Shown in pieces: positions 10,421 through 22,475 of a stretch of 64,000 nt of DNA (position 1 is the first letter of the stretch; each line of letters starts with the position of its first letter). The notes beneath the pieces were generated by a model that did not search any database, was not told the origin of the DNA, and saw only the letters and a program-made list of their open reading frames with translations. Source of the stretch: Voacanga thouarsii (lineage: Eukaryota > Streptophyta > Magnoliopsida > Gentianales > Apocynaceae); assembly GCA_026120185.1 (NCBI GenBank), contig JANUWF010001101.1, positions 2,852,001 through 2,916,000 on the forward strand, read 5' to 3'. Position numbers and translations under genes: made by a program.

Positions 10421-11753
10421 CCATTGTTTAAGAAATATACCTACAATATGTGAGTATAAAATACAAGAAAGTTTCTCACTTTACTCCCTTATTTAACAAT
10501 TTTCTCTCTTATTTGCTCTCTTATTTTACTTTTATCAATGAGCTTTCTCTCTCTGTCTCTTTCTTGCCTTTTTCTTTACTCAATTCCTCAATGTGTCTTT
10601 ACCCAAAACCTCCCCAATGCTCTAGAGCTAGTCAACTTGACAAGTCAAGATAAACTTCCAAAGACAATGCAACTACGGGTGTTTAAAGAAATGCAAATAG
10701 GCTCTTGGTATGTAATCAGGTAAGGAAAGTTCAAGCAAGATTTTTATTAGCACATGAGTTCTAATTTACAATATAATAAGACTGTCTAGTTCATGCACCA
10801 AGATAATTTAAGATGACTACAATGTATTATTAGATAGCAACAATCAAAGTTCTAATATGTAATAAAGTCACAAATGCATGCAGGCTATACAAGTAATGCA
10901 CCCCACCTTTATATGTAATATGTCATCTCATAAGCATTTCACTAAACACTTGGTGTGCATCATATATAATTCATGAAATCAAGGATCTTGGACTATATTG
11001 ATACTATCAAAACTTCAAAGACATAATTTAAGTCAATTAACAACTTCTCAAGATAATAATAACACAATGATATTCAATATTTTTCTAAAAATCAAGCAAT
11101 ATGAACTAAGATGTAACAAGTGCTTTCCAAGCTTAAATCAAGTTCTCAATTGAAGAAACCCTCAAATGATCAACAACAAGAAGATTCACCTTACTAAAAA
11201 CAAATTTCAAGCATGAAATCTAATATACTCCATAGATGAAAGCTTACAAACTCATATGGCATTATCATCAAACACTTGGAATGCAAAGTAAGAATTTCTC
11301 TTAAAACATTCATCAAACAGTTGGTAAACACAACTTTATTTCAAATTTTCACAGTGCAATTTCAACCTTATTTTACTCCTAAACCACCAAATATTCATGC
11401 CAAATAATACCTCAAACATCAATAAATCATGTAGGCTATCAAGTTCATGGTATAATCCCAAGTTATGAACATTCAAAATTTTCAAGAAATATAACTACAA
11501 AAATGAAAGAAATATTTCAGCACATTCTACCATTTTCTAAGCTAAATTTCAACATATTAACATACCAAATTCACCTCCAAAATCATTACACCATTAAGAA
11601 ACAAGTTCCACATAAAAAAAAATACAAGAAATCTCAAAGAAATCTTACATATTTTTAGGTTGCTCCTTAGATTCGAGGTACGCTCTTTCTCTTCCAAATT
11701 TTGATGCTTCTTTTTTGGAGATCTAACGTAAATATAAATCAAAACTACTCCTT
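10421..11753 (-). other. Leader region of Gypsy element E
   Basis: The stretch lies between the recognisable gag and the primer-binding site of the minus-strand element, so it is most likely its 5' leader plus decayed gag N-terminus. No clear ORF was seen on either strand. Confidence 0.45.
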
Positions 11754-11765
11754 ACTCTGATACTA
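11754..11765 (-). other. Primer-binding site of element E (tRNA-iMet type)
   Basis: The minus strand reads TAGTATCAGAGT, two mismatches from the initiator-tRNA-Met site TGGTATCAGAGC. It lies three bases inside the LTR end at 11769. Confidence 0.65.
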
Positions 11766-12241
11766 ATTTGATACGAGTTGAAAAGCTCACAAGAAAACTA
11801 GGATTTTTCCAAATTCAAAGCTAAGATTTAGCTTTCATTTACCAAGCAAAACAAACATTTTTTCAAGAGAAGAAAACCTAAGTTATGCAACACAACCAAA
11901 AACTCCATATCTAATAAAATAAGTTTACCAAATCAATACCCTAATACACATAATTTACAAGAGATTAAGTACAAAAGGAATATAAGATTTAGGCACCCTA
12001 ACTTTATCCCGTCAAACACACTAGGAATCAAACAAACCTAGTACACAAGTATGGAGATAAAAGTAGGACTAATCCCTTGACATGGTCAAGGTAGGACTAA
12101 TCTCTTGACATGGCCTTGATTATTTGTGAGAATTACCCCAAGAGGATCACCCTCAACTCTCTCTCCTAGAGAGAAACTTAGTTCTCAACCAAAATACAAG
12201 TTATAATCTCCTAAGCTATCTATTCTATTACAAGAGAAAAG

Positions 12242-12242
<1 letters not shown>

Positions 12243-12287
<45 letters not shown>
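12243..12287. repeat. (TA)n microsatellite
   Basis: About 45 bases of uninterrupted TA dinucleotides inside the LTR of element E. Confidence 0.95.
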
Positions 12288-12291
<4 letters not shown>

Positions 12292-12364
12292 GAATAGGCT
12301 TATAAAGATGGAACAAAACATTAAAATATTGGTTCTACAAAATACACGGCCAAGGGCACGACCA

Positions 12365-13869
12365 TATTGGGGATATAGCCTAAACAATTTGTTTTTGTCA
12401 TTCAAAATTTATTATATTTATCATTCAGTAATTTCACAATAAATACAAGGTATTTATTTTCATGAGTAGTGTGTTTTACTTTATGGTCATCGAGTACGTA
12501 ACTTGATAGTAAAATCTTATAGCAAGTAGAATGATTATTCTTAAAATGTCCCTAATTTATTATTATTAGTGAAACAATAATAAATTAAAATTAGTATGTT
12601 TATGATTTGATGGTTATATTTTACTGATTATGGATATATATGATATCAAATAAAAACATAAATAGTGTTAAGGAACATTGTATTGGATATGACCTAGTAT
12701 GAGAGTACTTTATTGGACATGTCAATAGTACTTCTGTCTCAAATTATGATATTATATATTCTTTGACCTGAATTCATCATTGTTTCCTACTTAGTAGATT
12801 TCATATCTTGATATAGTCTTAAGTCATCTTTAAATAGATAATTGAATAAGACTACTGTTAGATATAGAATAAGTTAGGGAGAAGAATGTGAATAAAAGTG
12901 AAAAAATTTGTCCCTCTCTTTCTTGAGGAAGATATCCATGGGCCATTTAATAAGTTAAATTATTAAAATGCATAGTCATGCTCAAATGTATCAATTAAAG
13001 ATATTGATATCATTTGTTTGAACAGTTTAGTTAGAAATCAAGAAATAGTTGATTAAACTTTATACGGATAATACGTTCCATGCTTTATACTTAATCAGGA
13101 TATCATGGGACAAAAGGATCAAATATCAAATTTTAGTTTGGTTTAAAGAGATCATAGACCTTCATTTTAGCCTGAGTAGCTATAATATTTTGCTAGAACT
13201 GCTTATGACTTGTGGGCCTTATAAATGTGATTTGGGCATACTACTAGTATTAGATGAACCTATAGGGCCACACATTAAACGAACAACTTATTTTATTTTT
13301 TGGTGGCTAGATTTGTCATGTCTGGAATTTGTTTAGATTCATTGTATCTAGAAGTACGTCCAAATACATTGTATTTAGAAAAGGCGTCTAGGTTCAATGT
13401 ATCTAAAAAATGTCTAGATACCTTGTATCTATTTTAGTAGATTAATCAGTAACTACCGAAATTATCTAGTAGATAATTCATATCTTTTGAAATTCGAATC
13501 TATGAAGATATGACCAGTATGAAAAGATATGATCTGCCAGATAGGGAGATTTGCTGAGAAAAGAACTTTTAAAATAGTTTTAAGAGTTTAGATGTTTTAT
13601 ATATGCTCGGTATTATAAAATAAATACCTTAGCCATCACAAATCTCTCTTTGTGTGTCCAACGCTCTGTAAACCTAGAAAATCTCTAGAAAATATTTTTC
13701 TTTCTGAGGGTGCTAGCACACTTTGGTTGAAGAGGAAGTTCGCTGTATGTAACTGTAGAGGGTGTTCGCAGAGGCAACACTTGTGATTTGACATAACATT
13801 AGAGTTTTCTTTGTATCAGTAGAGATTGTATGATGGTTTAAGGTATGACCTTCTATCAAGTCCCTAACA
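12365..13869 (+). mobile_element. Probable Copia-type solo LTR
   Basis: The block opens TATTGGGGATATAGCC, plausibly a decayed TGTTGGGG start, and ends AAGTCCCTAACA. Near its end come a CT-rich stretch and TGTAAACC, as in many Copia LTRs. No internal sequence is present. A matching 5-bp duplication was not found (GACCA on the left, ATACA on the right), so the ends are approximate. Confidence 0.5.
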
Positions 13870-14679
13870 ATACATTTTAGCATAGATCCTAGAAGAATTG
13901 GAGGGTGTTTTACATGTTTAAAGAGTCCTCAAATTTGACCAAGTCGTGCCTTGTGGTTGTGCATGGTGTACGGCTTCATGCACGACCGTGCATCTGGTTG
14001 TGCATAACTTCTAAAGATAGTTGCTCTCAGAAGTTCTACAGTAGTTTTGGTTGCAAAAAGCACGGATTTATACATGGGCATGCTTTTGGCTGTGTATGCC
14101 TTCTGGAAACAGCTTTCTTTATTGCTCAGTCTCCCTATTTGGTTTTTTTTAATCTTCCATAAGGTTTTGGCTCCTGCTACTTCTTTAGTGTGCATTCCAA
14201 ACATGGATCCTTTGTTCTTCAATGCCTTCTTTTGATCTTCCTTGATTCTCCATGTGAATAATGGAATGCAAGTCTCTTGTGTTACTTTTTTGAATGGCAC
14301 TCCACTTATGGCCCTATTACTTTCCAAGTCTTGGCTATATGTTCCTTTAATCTTTAAGTAGTTTTACAGTCAAGATTGATCTTTCTTGATGCTCTTTTAG
14401 ATTGCCTCCCAACTCTTGCTCCTTGTCCCCTTATTCCTTAGTTCTTGTTGTCTTGGAATTTTTTTTCAATAATTGTTGCTTTCTTATTGCTTCACTTGGC
14501 CCATGCTTCATAATCCACATCTTCACAAATTTTGTTGCTCTTGGTATGTTGGCTTGAGATGCATGACAATCTCTTTGCAACCTCTTGAAAATTTATTTCA
14601 GCTTAGGAACCATAGATTTTAACTTGTACCTTCACTCCCCTTCTTTGACTGGCATTTTATTCCTGGAAAGATTCTATCA

Positions 14680-15770
14680 GAAAGGCTTACAAACTATTTG
14701 TTCAGGTATGGTTACAAGTGAGGGGGAGCTGATACGATAATATTTGTTAAGAAACTTTGAACAAATTTCACTGTTGTGCAAATTTATGTTGATAACATTA
14801 TGTTCAATTTAGAATCTAGGTAGATGTTAAAAGATTTTGTTGAACTTATGCAAACAGAGCTTGAGATGAGCATGATCAATAATATTTTTTCTTGGTTTGC
14901 AAATTAAACAGATGAAAGTTGTGATTTTTATATATAAACCTAAATATGCCAACAATTTGGTTAAGAAGTTGAACATATAAGGATTAAAGTTTGCCAGAAC
15001 ACCCATTATTATTTCACAGAAGTTGTCAAAGGATGACAAAGGATAAGACATTGATCAACATCTATATAGAAGCTTGATTGGAGAATTGTTATATCTCACA
15101 GTTAGCCAGCTTTAGCTGCAATGTTGGTATCTGTACAAGATATTAAGCAAGCCCTAAGGAGTAACACTTGAAAGCTATCAAAAGAATATTGAAATATGTG
15201 TGTTACATATCTGAGTATCGTATTTACTTCAGTAAGGACTCCAACATACCCTTATTTGGATATAGTAATGCAGATTGGAGGGATAATTAAGATGATCATA
15301 AGAGTACCTCCAATAGTTATTTTTATTTGGAAAATAATCTTGTGTCATAGTACAATAAGAAACATAATTGCATAGCCCTATCAACCAAAAAAAACCAAAA
15401 GTATTGCAGCAGGAACTTGCTGTACTCAATTGTTGTGGATGAAACTGATATTAGAATATTATAGTATTGGACAACAAGAGTTAATTATTTATTATGATAA
15501 CACAAGTGCCATTGATATTTTGAAAATTTTAGTTCAATACAACAGGACAAAATATATTGACATAAGGAATCACTTTATCAGGGAGCTTGTTGAACAACAA
15601 ATTGTGAGGATTGAATATATTCCCACTTAGAAACAACTCGCAGATATCTTCACAAAATCTCTTAATACTTTGTGATTTGAAGAATTGCGAAAAGTACTGG
15701 GACATTGCTTACTTTGACACATATCATTTTATGTTAGACTTTGTACATACAGAATTTCTTTTGTTACTTA
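14680..15770 (+). pseudogene. Sirevirus A reverse transcriptase-RNase H, 3' part
   Basis: Starting at the E junction, the translation resumes in mid reverse transcriptase with ERLTNYLFRYGYK, then VVQIYVDNIMF, where the family has QIYVDDI; the second catalytic Asp is now Asn. A decayed connection follows. RNase H is clear at 15430-15630: YYDNTSAIDI and TKYIDIRNHFIRELVE. The end KQLADIFTKSLNTL.FEELRKVLGHC runs to about 15715 with two in-frame stops. These are hallmark sequences of Copia elements of the SIRE/Maximus lineage. Everything upstream of the ERL codons (gag, protease, integrase, N-terminal reverse transcriptase) is separated by element E and not visible in the window. Confidence 0.85.
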
Positions 15771-16110
15771 TTTTATTTGTTTTGTTAATATAGAAAAATT
15801 TGATGACATGAGATATGTTCAAAGTTATGCTACGTATATGCAGAAGCTTTGACAAGACTTGATCTCTGCAAAAGAGGCAATATACTAATCAAACATCATC
15901 GAATTCTGTGTTTTGTTCAATTCAACAAGCAAAGTGTGAGGCAATTAGCAGAAGCTTAAAAGTCGTGAGAGTTTAAAAAGAATAAAATCTCTTCTAGATT
16001 GGTCGCGGCTTATTAAAACTTATCTATAATAACTGTGATTGAGATTCTATCATAAAGCTTCCATTCCCAATTGTTCTATGAAGACAGAATTGGTAAACAA
16101 AACCCTAGTA
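15771..16110. other. Sirevirus A spacer between pol and env-like region
   Basis: No ORF of note. Sireviruses usually have a non-coding stretch between RNase H and the additional 3' ORF, which fits here. Confidence 0.5.
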
Positions 16111-17984
16111 ATGGCTGAGAAAGCTCTGCATCGTCTGTGCCAAGTGATAGTAGTTGAGGATGATGATGTTTCTTCATAAAAGTAACAGTTGATAGACTCC
16201 ATTGCATTAATTGTTTCTCAAGAGGAAACCACGGGTAACATTGCTACATATACTGTCTATGATATTATTCTAAACATCTGTTGGAATATTGTTGTTAATG
16301 GATTTGAGGAATTTATTCTGTACTTTGTGTATTAAGATAATATGGAAATGCGTCAGGATTCAAATTCAATATTTACGAATTCTTTTTGAACAATCTTGTT
16401 GAAAATAGTGTGAATATTGATAATATAGACTTTCTTAAACTATCTGTGGACCCATTCTTGGTCCAAGTGTTTACAAAAATTAGGGCTAAAAAGATATTTG
16501 TTCAAAAGAAATTGTGTCTTTTTTTAGTCATGAATAGAGTATAGGGCATATTACATCTGGATTATCTACGATTCTGAATGCACCTATGAATCATTATTTT
16601 TTGTATGCTTTACAATCAAATCTTGAGCCTAATGTGGTGAGAAGAGTGATGGATAAGAGAAATAGTTTATTATTTTTGAGTAGTCAACTTGCAAGAACTA
16701 AAGGAATTGGTATGGCTAGAGTCATTCCCTTTGATTTGTGATAATACTCCTATTAGCGTACCCTTTGAGTAATAAGCTACAGACTTCTTGTTCTATCTGT
16801 TGAAGTTAAGGAGACAACAAAAACTTTTGAATCAATCCCAATAGAAAGAAATGACCAAGTCACTGATGACACTGATGTGAAAATTGATAAGGAAAGTGAT
16901 GCTATGGATCTTGAAATACGTAAAAACAAGTCCACTACTAGAAAAAGGAAGATAAAAACCTCAAGAAAGAAAGGAATCCCTGTCAAGAAGTCAAAAAGGC
17001 TTGCAATAACATCCGAGGTTCATATATTCTGTAACAAGGATAATGAAGAGTAGTACAAAATTTTTCTAATAAAGGATTTTTAGAGGAAAGGAGGATAGAT
17101 TTCACAAAGTTCAAGACGTTTGATTTGTACTCAATCCTAAAGAATGTTGGATTGTTTGAATTTGTAGACTTTGTGGAGCCGTACAATGATTATTTGGTGA
17201 GAGAACTCTATGCAAATTTAAAGCCTACAATCATAGAGCCCTCTAAAATATTTCATCATTCGGTGTTTGTGTGTGGATCTCTAGTTACATTCAATCCTGA
17301 GGATATATCAACTATATTTAACATTCCCTATAACAAGACTATTCAAGGACGTGGGAGGGAAGTTGCCATATCTATAGTGTGTTAGACAATAATAAGAGGA
17401 TTAGTTAAAGATCGGCCAATTGAAGGCTATTTTAATGTTCAACTTTAACAGGCCTATATTTTACACTTTACAAAATTTCTTGTTCTAACTAGTTACCAAC
17501 TCACAATGTGTCTATTGTACTTAGAGATAGAGTAATATTGCTTACAAAATTGGGCAAGACGTAAAGTTTAATTTGGGAGATTTGATATTTCACCAAGTAG
17601 TAAAACTTGCTTTAAGTGACTGTTCATAATACTACTTTGTTTCCCTATCCATGTCTACTTACTGAGTACTTGAATGCATGTCCCAGTTATGTTAGTTTCA
17701 AATCTAACAAGATAATCAAGGACATAAAGATTCTCAAGCCACTTCTGGAGAGGCCCCTTGTTTCAACACTAAAGCCAATTCCTCAGCCACTTACTCGTCA
17801 TTCTCCCTGGGTAAGGAGTTTACCTTTTGACACATCTACTAAATCTGGCTCTAGATCTCAAGATTCTCTATCAAGGTTTCCTACTTTACATCAACAGATT
17901 ACTGCTCTCTCAAATCAAATTACTCTAGTCGGTGCTTTTGTTGATGTAATCTTTAGCCAATTAGACATTGTTATGGCTACTTAG
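16111..17984 (+). pseudogene. Sirevirus A env-like 3' ORF, decayed
   Basis: Some Sireviruses carry an extra ORF after pol, often called env-like; its function is not established. Here an ATG at 16111 opens MAEKALHRL. The frame is soon broken, but pieces remain. At 16939-17000 a Lys/Arg cluster (RKRK...SRKKG...KKSKR) resembles a bipartite nuclear localisation signal and follows an acidic stretch. At 17125-17385 lies the conserved core, SILKNVGLFEFVDFV...VRELYANL...VFVCGSLVTFNPEDISTIFNIP, resembling the family annotated as putative plant transposon protein. At 17616-17984 the C-terminal piece has proline-rich and Ser-rich parts and a helical tail. The env label is by position only; I see no signal peptide or fusion peptide. 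Confidence 0.6.
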
Positions 17985-18130
17985 CAACAGCTTTAGAATG
18001 ATATTTTATCTCTCTCTAATCTTTGATTGGCTTATTATTTGATCTAACAAGAGGGATACACATAGAAGAAGGCTGTAGTAGTCTATGTTGTGCTAGCTTG
18101 GGAGCTTCAAAAGTTTTATTGGCTTGAAGG

Positions 18131-19783
18131 TGTTAGTGTTGTGCCCTAAAGGCAATCACTTGTAACATGTATATTGCATAATAATTAATAAAAGAGGAAT
18201 TCTTTATCTTTCAATTTGATTGTTATATCTCAATATGCATATAAACTGTTTGATAAAGTTTTTAGGACAACACAGTGTTAAAGAAATCATGATAGAAATC
18301 ATGATGTGAGATTCCTACTACACTATGTAGTGTTTGTACTTGAATAATTCCTAGTCATAGTATAAATGAAATGGGACATTATTAATATGCTAAGACTAGC
18401 ACATGTTATATCTTTTGATTAGATCAAGTGATGGTTCTCATAACCGTGAGTATTGTGATACTTAGGATTAATACGTGGATGCTTGTTATATGAACAAGTT
18501 CATTGGTTGACCTAGTTATGAAATAATCACTTGGATAAGCTATTGAGTGTCAATGATAAAATCTCATTATACCAAGTGTGCAAGTATCCTTAGACTTGAG
18601 ATCTCCAAGGTATTTTGCTTATCGAGTATTGTACTTTGATTCTAATCTTTAGAGTCTTACAAAGACTGCCTATGGGATGGATATTGGGTACAATGTAAAC
18701 TAAACGGAAGTAACTGAGAGGGTTAATAAAGGATTCACCACTTCTAATAGTAGGAGAATATATCTCAGGGCCACTTGTAGAAATCATTACTCATGAAGTC
18801 CTTGGTCAAGGCGACTATGTGTTGGAAATAGTTTCAAATTTAATACACATATCGAACAATGGATTTCTTAAATAAGTACTAAAATATTCAGGCTAGAATT
18901 AATAATATTCTAGATATAGTTGGCACTAATTCCATGCTCTAGACCAAATGAGATATAGTATGGTGAAATGAGTTTATTGCACTGGTTATTTGCTATTGAA
19001 ATATTCACGTCAAGCCACTTAACTTTCTGGACTTTTGAGTAATCAAGAGTTATTGCTAGATGTTGCTCTTGATCTGCTAAATATGAATTTATTAATTAGA
19101 GAACTGATAAATTAATCCTATATTTTATTTAGAATTATTAATTCTAAAGTTGTTAGAATTAATTCATATTATGCTACTAATAATACTAGGAAACCTAATG
19201 GGTCACACACAATAAAGGTTTGAATACTCAATATATATTATTTGATAATATTTTGGGATTAATTAAGAGAAGAAAATATGTTTATAGGTGAATTATAAGT
19301 TTGTTATAATTTATAGGACTTAGTTACAATTATATAAACTTCAAGGGCCCAATTATAGACATTAGATCTTGGAGGACTTAATTATAATTAACACAAATTC
19401 TAAAACCTATAAATATGGGAATCATTCCCTTTTGCTAGATAGAGTCGGACATTCCTCTTCATCCTCTTTCTTCTCCAATTAAAACTTAGCCGCTCCTATT
19501 CTACTAGCATAGTTTTGAGCGGGCTTTGTGAGTAATTAAACCTTGTGTGGATTGCTGCTAGAGATAATCCTACTCTTGGATTATAGTGGGGCAATTGGAC
19601 GATCAAAATAAGGAAATTAGTTCTTGGTTTGGCGCAAGAAATTTTTTGTTTTTCTGCTATAGAAGGTAATCTCTGTTTCCTTCCTCTATTCCCGTTTTAA
19701 TTGCAAACACGTGATCCTTGGGCATAGATTTCATGGTTATTTCCACTGCGATCTTATTTGATAAGTATGATGAAATCCCAACA
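18131..19783 (+). mobile_element. Copia B 5' LTR
   Basis: 1653 bp, starting TGTTAGTGTTGTGCC and ending AATCCCAACA, next to the primer-binding site. It pairs with 42983-44597 and with the minus-strand solo LTR at 62111-63800. A TATAAA motif near 19409 and the sequence after it are plausible promoter and transcript start. The two B LTRs differ by many substitutions and small indels, so B is clearly older than C. Confidence 0.95.
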
Positions 19784-19784
19784 G

Positions 19785-19796
19785 TGGTATCAGAGC
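19785..19796 (+). other. Primer-binding site of Copia B (tRNA-iMet)
   Basis: TGGTATCAGAGC begins two bases after the LTR end and is a perfect match to the initiator tRNA-Met site used by most plant Copia elements. Confidence 0.95.
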
Positions 19797-21571
19797 CTTT
19801 ATGTTTGTGTTTTAATGGGTCTTTAATTGCTTTGAAATCATTTTCAGAGCATGTAACTATATGATCATGGTAATTGTATGTCTACTACTTTGTATGGCGT
19901 GTCTGGGTTTTTTGGTTTGAAAAGTCTCTGGGTCATTGAAAAACAGTTGGGAAGTTGTTTCCATGTGGGTTTGCTTTTTGGCGTTAGATTCTTCCTGCAA
20001 TCAAGCTTTTAATTCAACAATTTAGATTGTTGTTTAAATTATGATGTAGATTACAGTTGGTTGTTAATATTGATTAACAATGCTTGATATCAAAATTGTT
20101 TTGAACGGTTTGAAAATCACCTTATTATTCATGAAAAATTTACAGAAGAATGGGGAAGAAGATGAACAGTGTTATTTTTCTGCCTCTAGAGCATACCTAG
20201 TGTCGGGTGCGTTAGACCCACCTGGCACCAAGTGCACTCTGTTCTTCTCCTGTAGCATGCCTCCAGAGCATCGGGTACCTTCGACCCACTTGGCGCCGGG
20301 TGTACTCTATTCTTACATTGTTTTATATTAAAAAATATAAAAAAAAAAGTTTTGTTTTTATCTTTTCTAATTTTGAGAATAGGTTCTAATAATGATTAGA
20401 ATTTATTTAAAACCCATGATTTTGGATAAAAATATTTTTAAAATTACATGTAGGACCCATAATTTTCTAAAAATTTGATTTCGACTCAAAACTTTTTAAA
20501 ATTTAATTTTGGACCCAAATTTCTCCAAAATACTGATTTTGGATGATTGTGCATTGGATGTTTTATCCTATATTTTAAGCACATTTTATTGGCATGGTGG
20601 ATGGTTATGTATTAAGACTAAACTTATCTGTTCATGCATCTTTATCGTTTTATTTTAATTAAATAGGGCCTACGCATCTTGCATCATCTCAAATTCTTGT
20701 GTAATTCTCTTCTCATCTAACTCCCCTCGAATATAACTTGAGATTTCTTCCTTTAGAAAATTATGTAATTAATTTATATAGGTTAGATTGAGGTAGAATT
20801 TTATTTACAAGATTTTGAAGACGGGAATCAAAACAAAGTAAGATGGTAAGATATTCTACTTAATTCATGCATGAACACATAAGGTTGACCATATTTATTT
20901 CCTTGATGGCTCGAGAAAATTAATTTAGAGAGGCCATAACTATGCCACGTAATTGTTTATTACAATGTTTATCAATTTATGCTGCTTATTAATAAATTGT
21001 ATGCATGCCAAACGATGAGACAACTAAAAGGAATAAATTTCTCAAATAATATTAAATATAATGCCTTCCATTAATATAGTGAGAATAAGAACTCTTTTTC
21101 GAGATCAGGTTGTTGGGCATACCCAAGCCTACTTGATATTAAGTATGTTCAAGCTATGTAATTTAATTTCTGATTAATATGTTGGGTTTAACCAATTTCT
21201 TTATCCCGGTTGGGCTAACCCAAGCATAAAGAATATTAGAGGCAAGGTTGGGATAGTATTAAATACTTTAATGATTAAAAGATGTTAATCACCCAATGAT
21301 ACAGTAGTTACATTTGATGTAATTGGTATTGGATACTTACCACTGAACTTAAGAGTGACTTGTTGGGCTAATTTAAGGTCATTCTTAAGGAATTTGGATA
21401 CTAGTCCACTAGGAAAACTTCCAACGAGCTCTCCCAAGTCAATAGTGGGGGTTATTGATTTAAGTAAAATAGTGAAATAAAAATATGTTTAATTAAAGAC
21501 CTAATTACTTGTATATCATGAGCATATACATGTTTTAATTACTCTATATTTACATCTAGGTCACTTGCATT
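19797..21571 (+). other. Copia B untranslated leader
   Basis: Non-coding leader before gag. It has a GC-rich imperfect repeat at about 20190-20310, in which GTCGGGTGCGTTAGACCCACC is echoed by TCGGGTACCTTCGACCCAC. Short repeated units of the form TTGGGC..ACCCAAGC lie at about 21110-21370. Small ORFs here (such as 20080-20331) have no recognisable domain. Confidence 0.7.
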
Positions 21572-22475
21572 ATGTCGACAAATCTAAAACTACGTAGCAT
21601 ATTGGAAACAAATAAGCTAATCAAATCAAATTATTTAGACTGGTATAGAAACTTGAGAATCGTTCTCAAGTTGGAAAAGTTGCTCTACGTACTAAATGTT
21701 CCTATTTCACCACCTCCAGTCCAAGATACTCCTACTGATGAGCATGCTGTCCACATGAAGTACAAGGAGAACAGTGACACCGCATCATGCATTATGCTGG
21801 CATCAATAACTCCTGAGTTATAAAAACAGCATGAGCATATGGATGCTCAAACAATTATTTTCCATCTTAAAGAGTTGTTTGATAAATAAGCACAAGGAGG
21901 ACAGTGACACTGCATCATGTATTATGCTGGTGTCAATGACTCCTGAGTTACAAAAATAGTATGAGCATATGGATGCTCAAACAATTATATTCCATCTTAA
22001 AGAGTTGTTTGATAAATAAGCTAGAATTGAAAGATATGAGATTTTTAAGCAACTGTTCCATTCTAAATTGGTTGAGGGTGCTTCAGTGGCCACTCATAGA
22101 CTGTAGATATTGGGCTATATTGAAAAGCTTGCGTCTTTTAGTTTCGTAATAGATCACGATTTAAGTGTTAACTTAATTCTACAATCATTACCAAGTAATT
22201 TTTTACAATTTATGATTAACTACCACATGAACAATATTGAGACCACCATACTTGAACCTATCAACTTGCTTAAGACTGCTGAATCATCCATGAAGAAGGA
22301 TAATAAGGCGATCTTGCTAGTAAGTTCTTCGTCTTCTAAGAAAAAAGTTCTCAAGAAGAAGAAGAAAAATCTTACTAAGCCTAAAGGAGGCGTGAAGAAG
22401 AAGGAAGTAGCCACTAAAGGCCAATATCATCATTGTGGCAAGATGGACCATTGGAGGCACAACTACAAAGTCTAC
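21572..22475 (+). pseudogene. Copia B gag, interrupted
   Basis: Capsid-type gag of a Copia element. It begins MSTNLKLRSILETNKL at 21572, with SNYLDWYRNLRIVLK, the usual start of this group. A 130-bp tandem duplication (21762-22021) breaks the frame. Gag resumes with GYIEKLASFSFVIDHDLSV and LQSLPSNFLQFMINYHMN, then a Lys-rich linker. The zinc knuckle is YHHCGKMDHWRHNY: both outer Cys of the CCHC pattern are Tyr, so zinc binding is lost. The solo LTR at 22476 follows directly, with the reading frame resuming at 23999. Confidence 0.9.
21762..22021 (+). repeat. 130-bp tandem duplication in gag
   Basis: Two copies with an exact 130-base period (for example CAAGGAGAACAGTGACAC near 21763 and CAAGGAGGACAGTGACAC near 21893). 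They differ at a handful of positions, so the duplication is not recent. 130 is not a multiple of three, so it shifts the gag frame. Confidence 0.95.

Larger units (their letters stand above)
11769..14679 (-). mobile_element. LTR of Gypsy element E with nested LTR
   Basis: Minus-strand LTR beginning TGATAGAATC at 14679 and ending GTATCA at 11769, next to its primer-binding site. A Copia-type LTR (12365-13869) interrupts it; without that insert it is about 1.4 kb. The flank GAAAG at 14680-14684 begins Sirevirus A reverse transcriptase, so E was inserted in that gene. The second copy of the target duplication is not in the window. Short inverted motifs such as TGCACGACCGTGCA cluster at about 13960-14090. 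Confidence 0.6.

Noticed and set aside
10140..10453. Hydrophobic plus-strand ORFs resembling membrane proteins
   Set aside because: Antisense of a charged, AT-rich gag remnant; hydrophobicity is a composition effect.
12243..12287. TA run as a promoter or origin
   Set aside because: Simple microsatellite in an LTR with no other supporting signal.
14725..14750. Plus-strand polypurine tract followed by TGATACG as an LTR start
   Set aside because: GAGGGGGAGC here is codon sequence of Sirevirus A reverse transcriptase (the YGYK.GGAD region).
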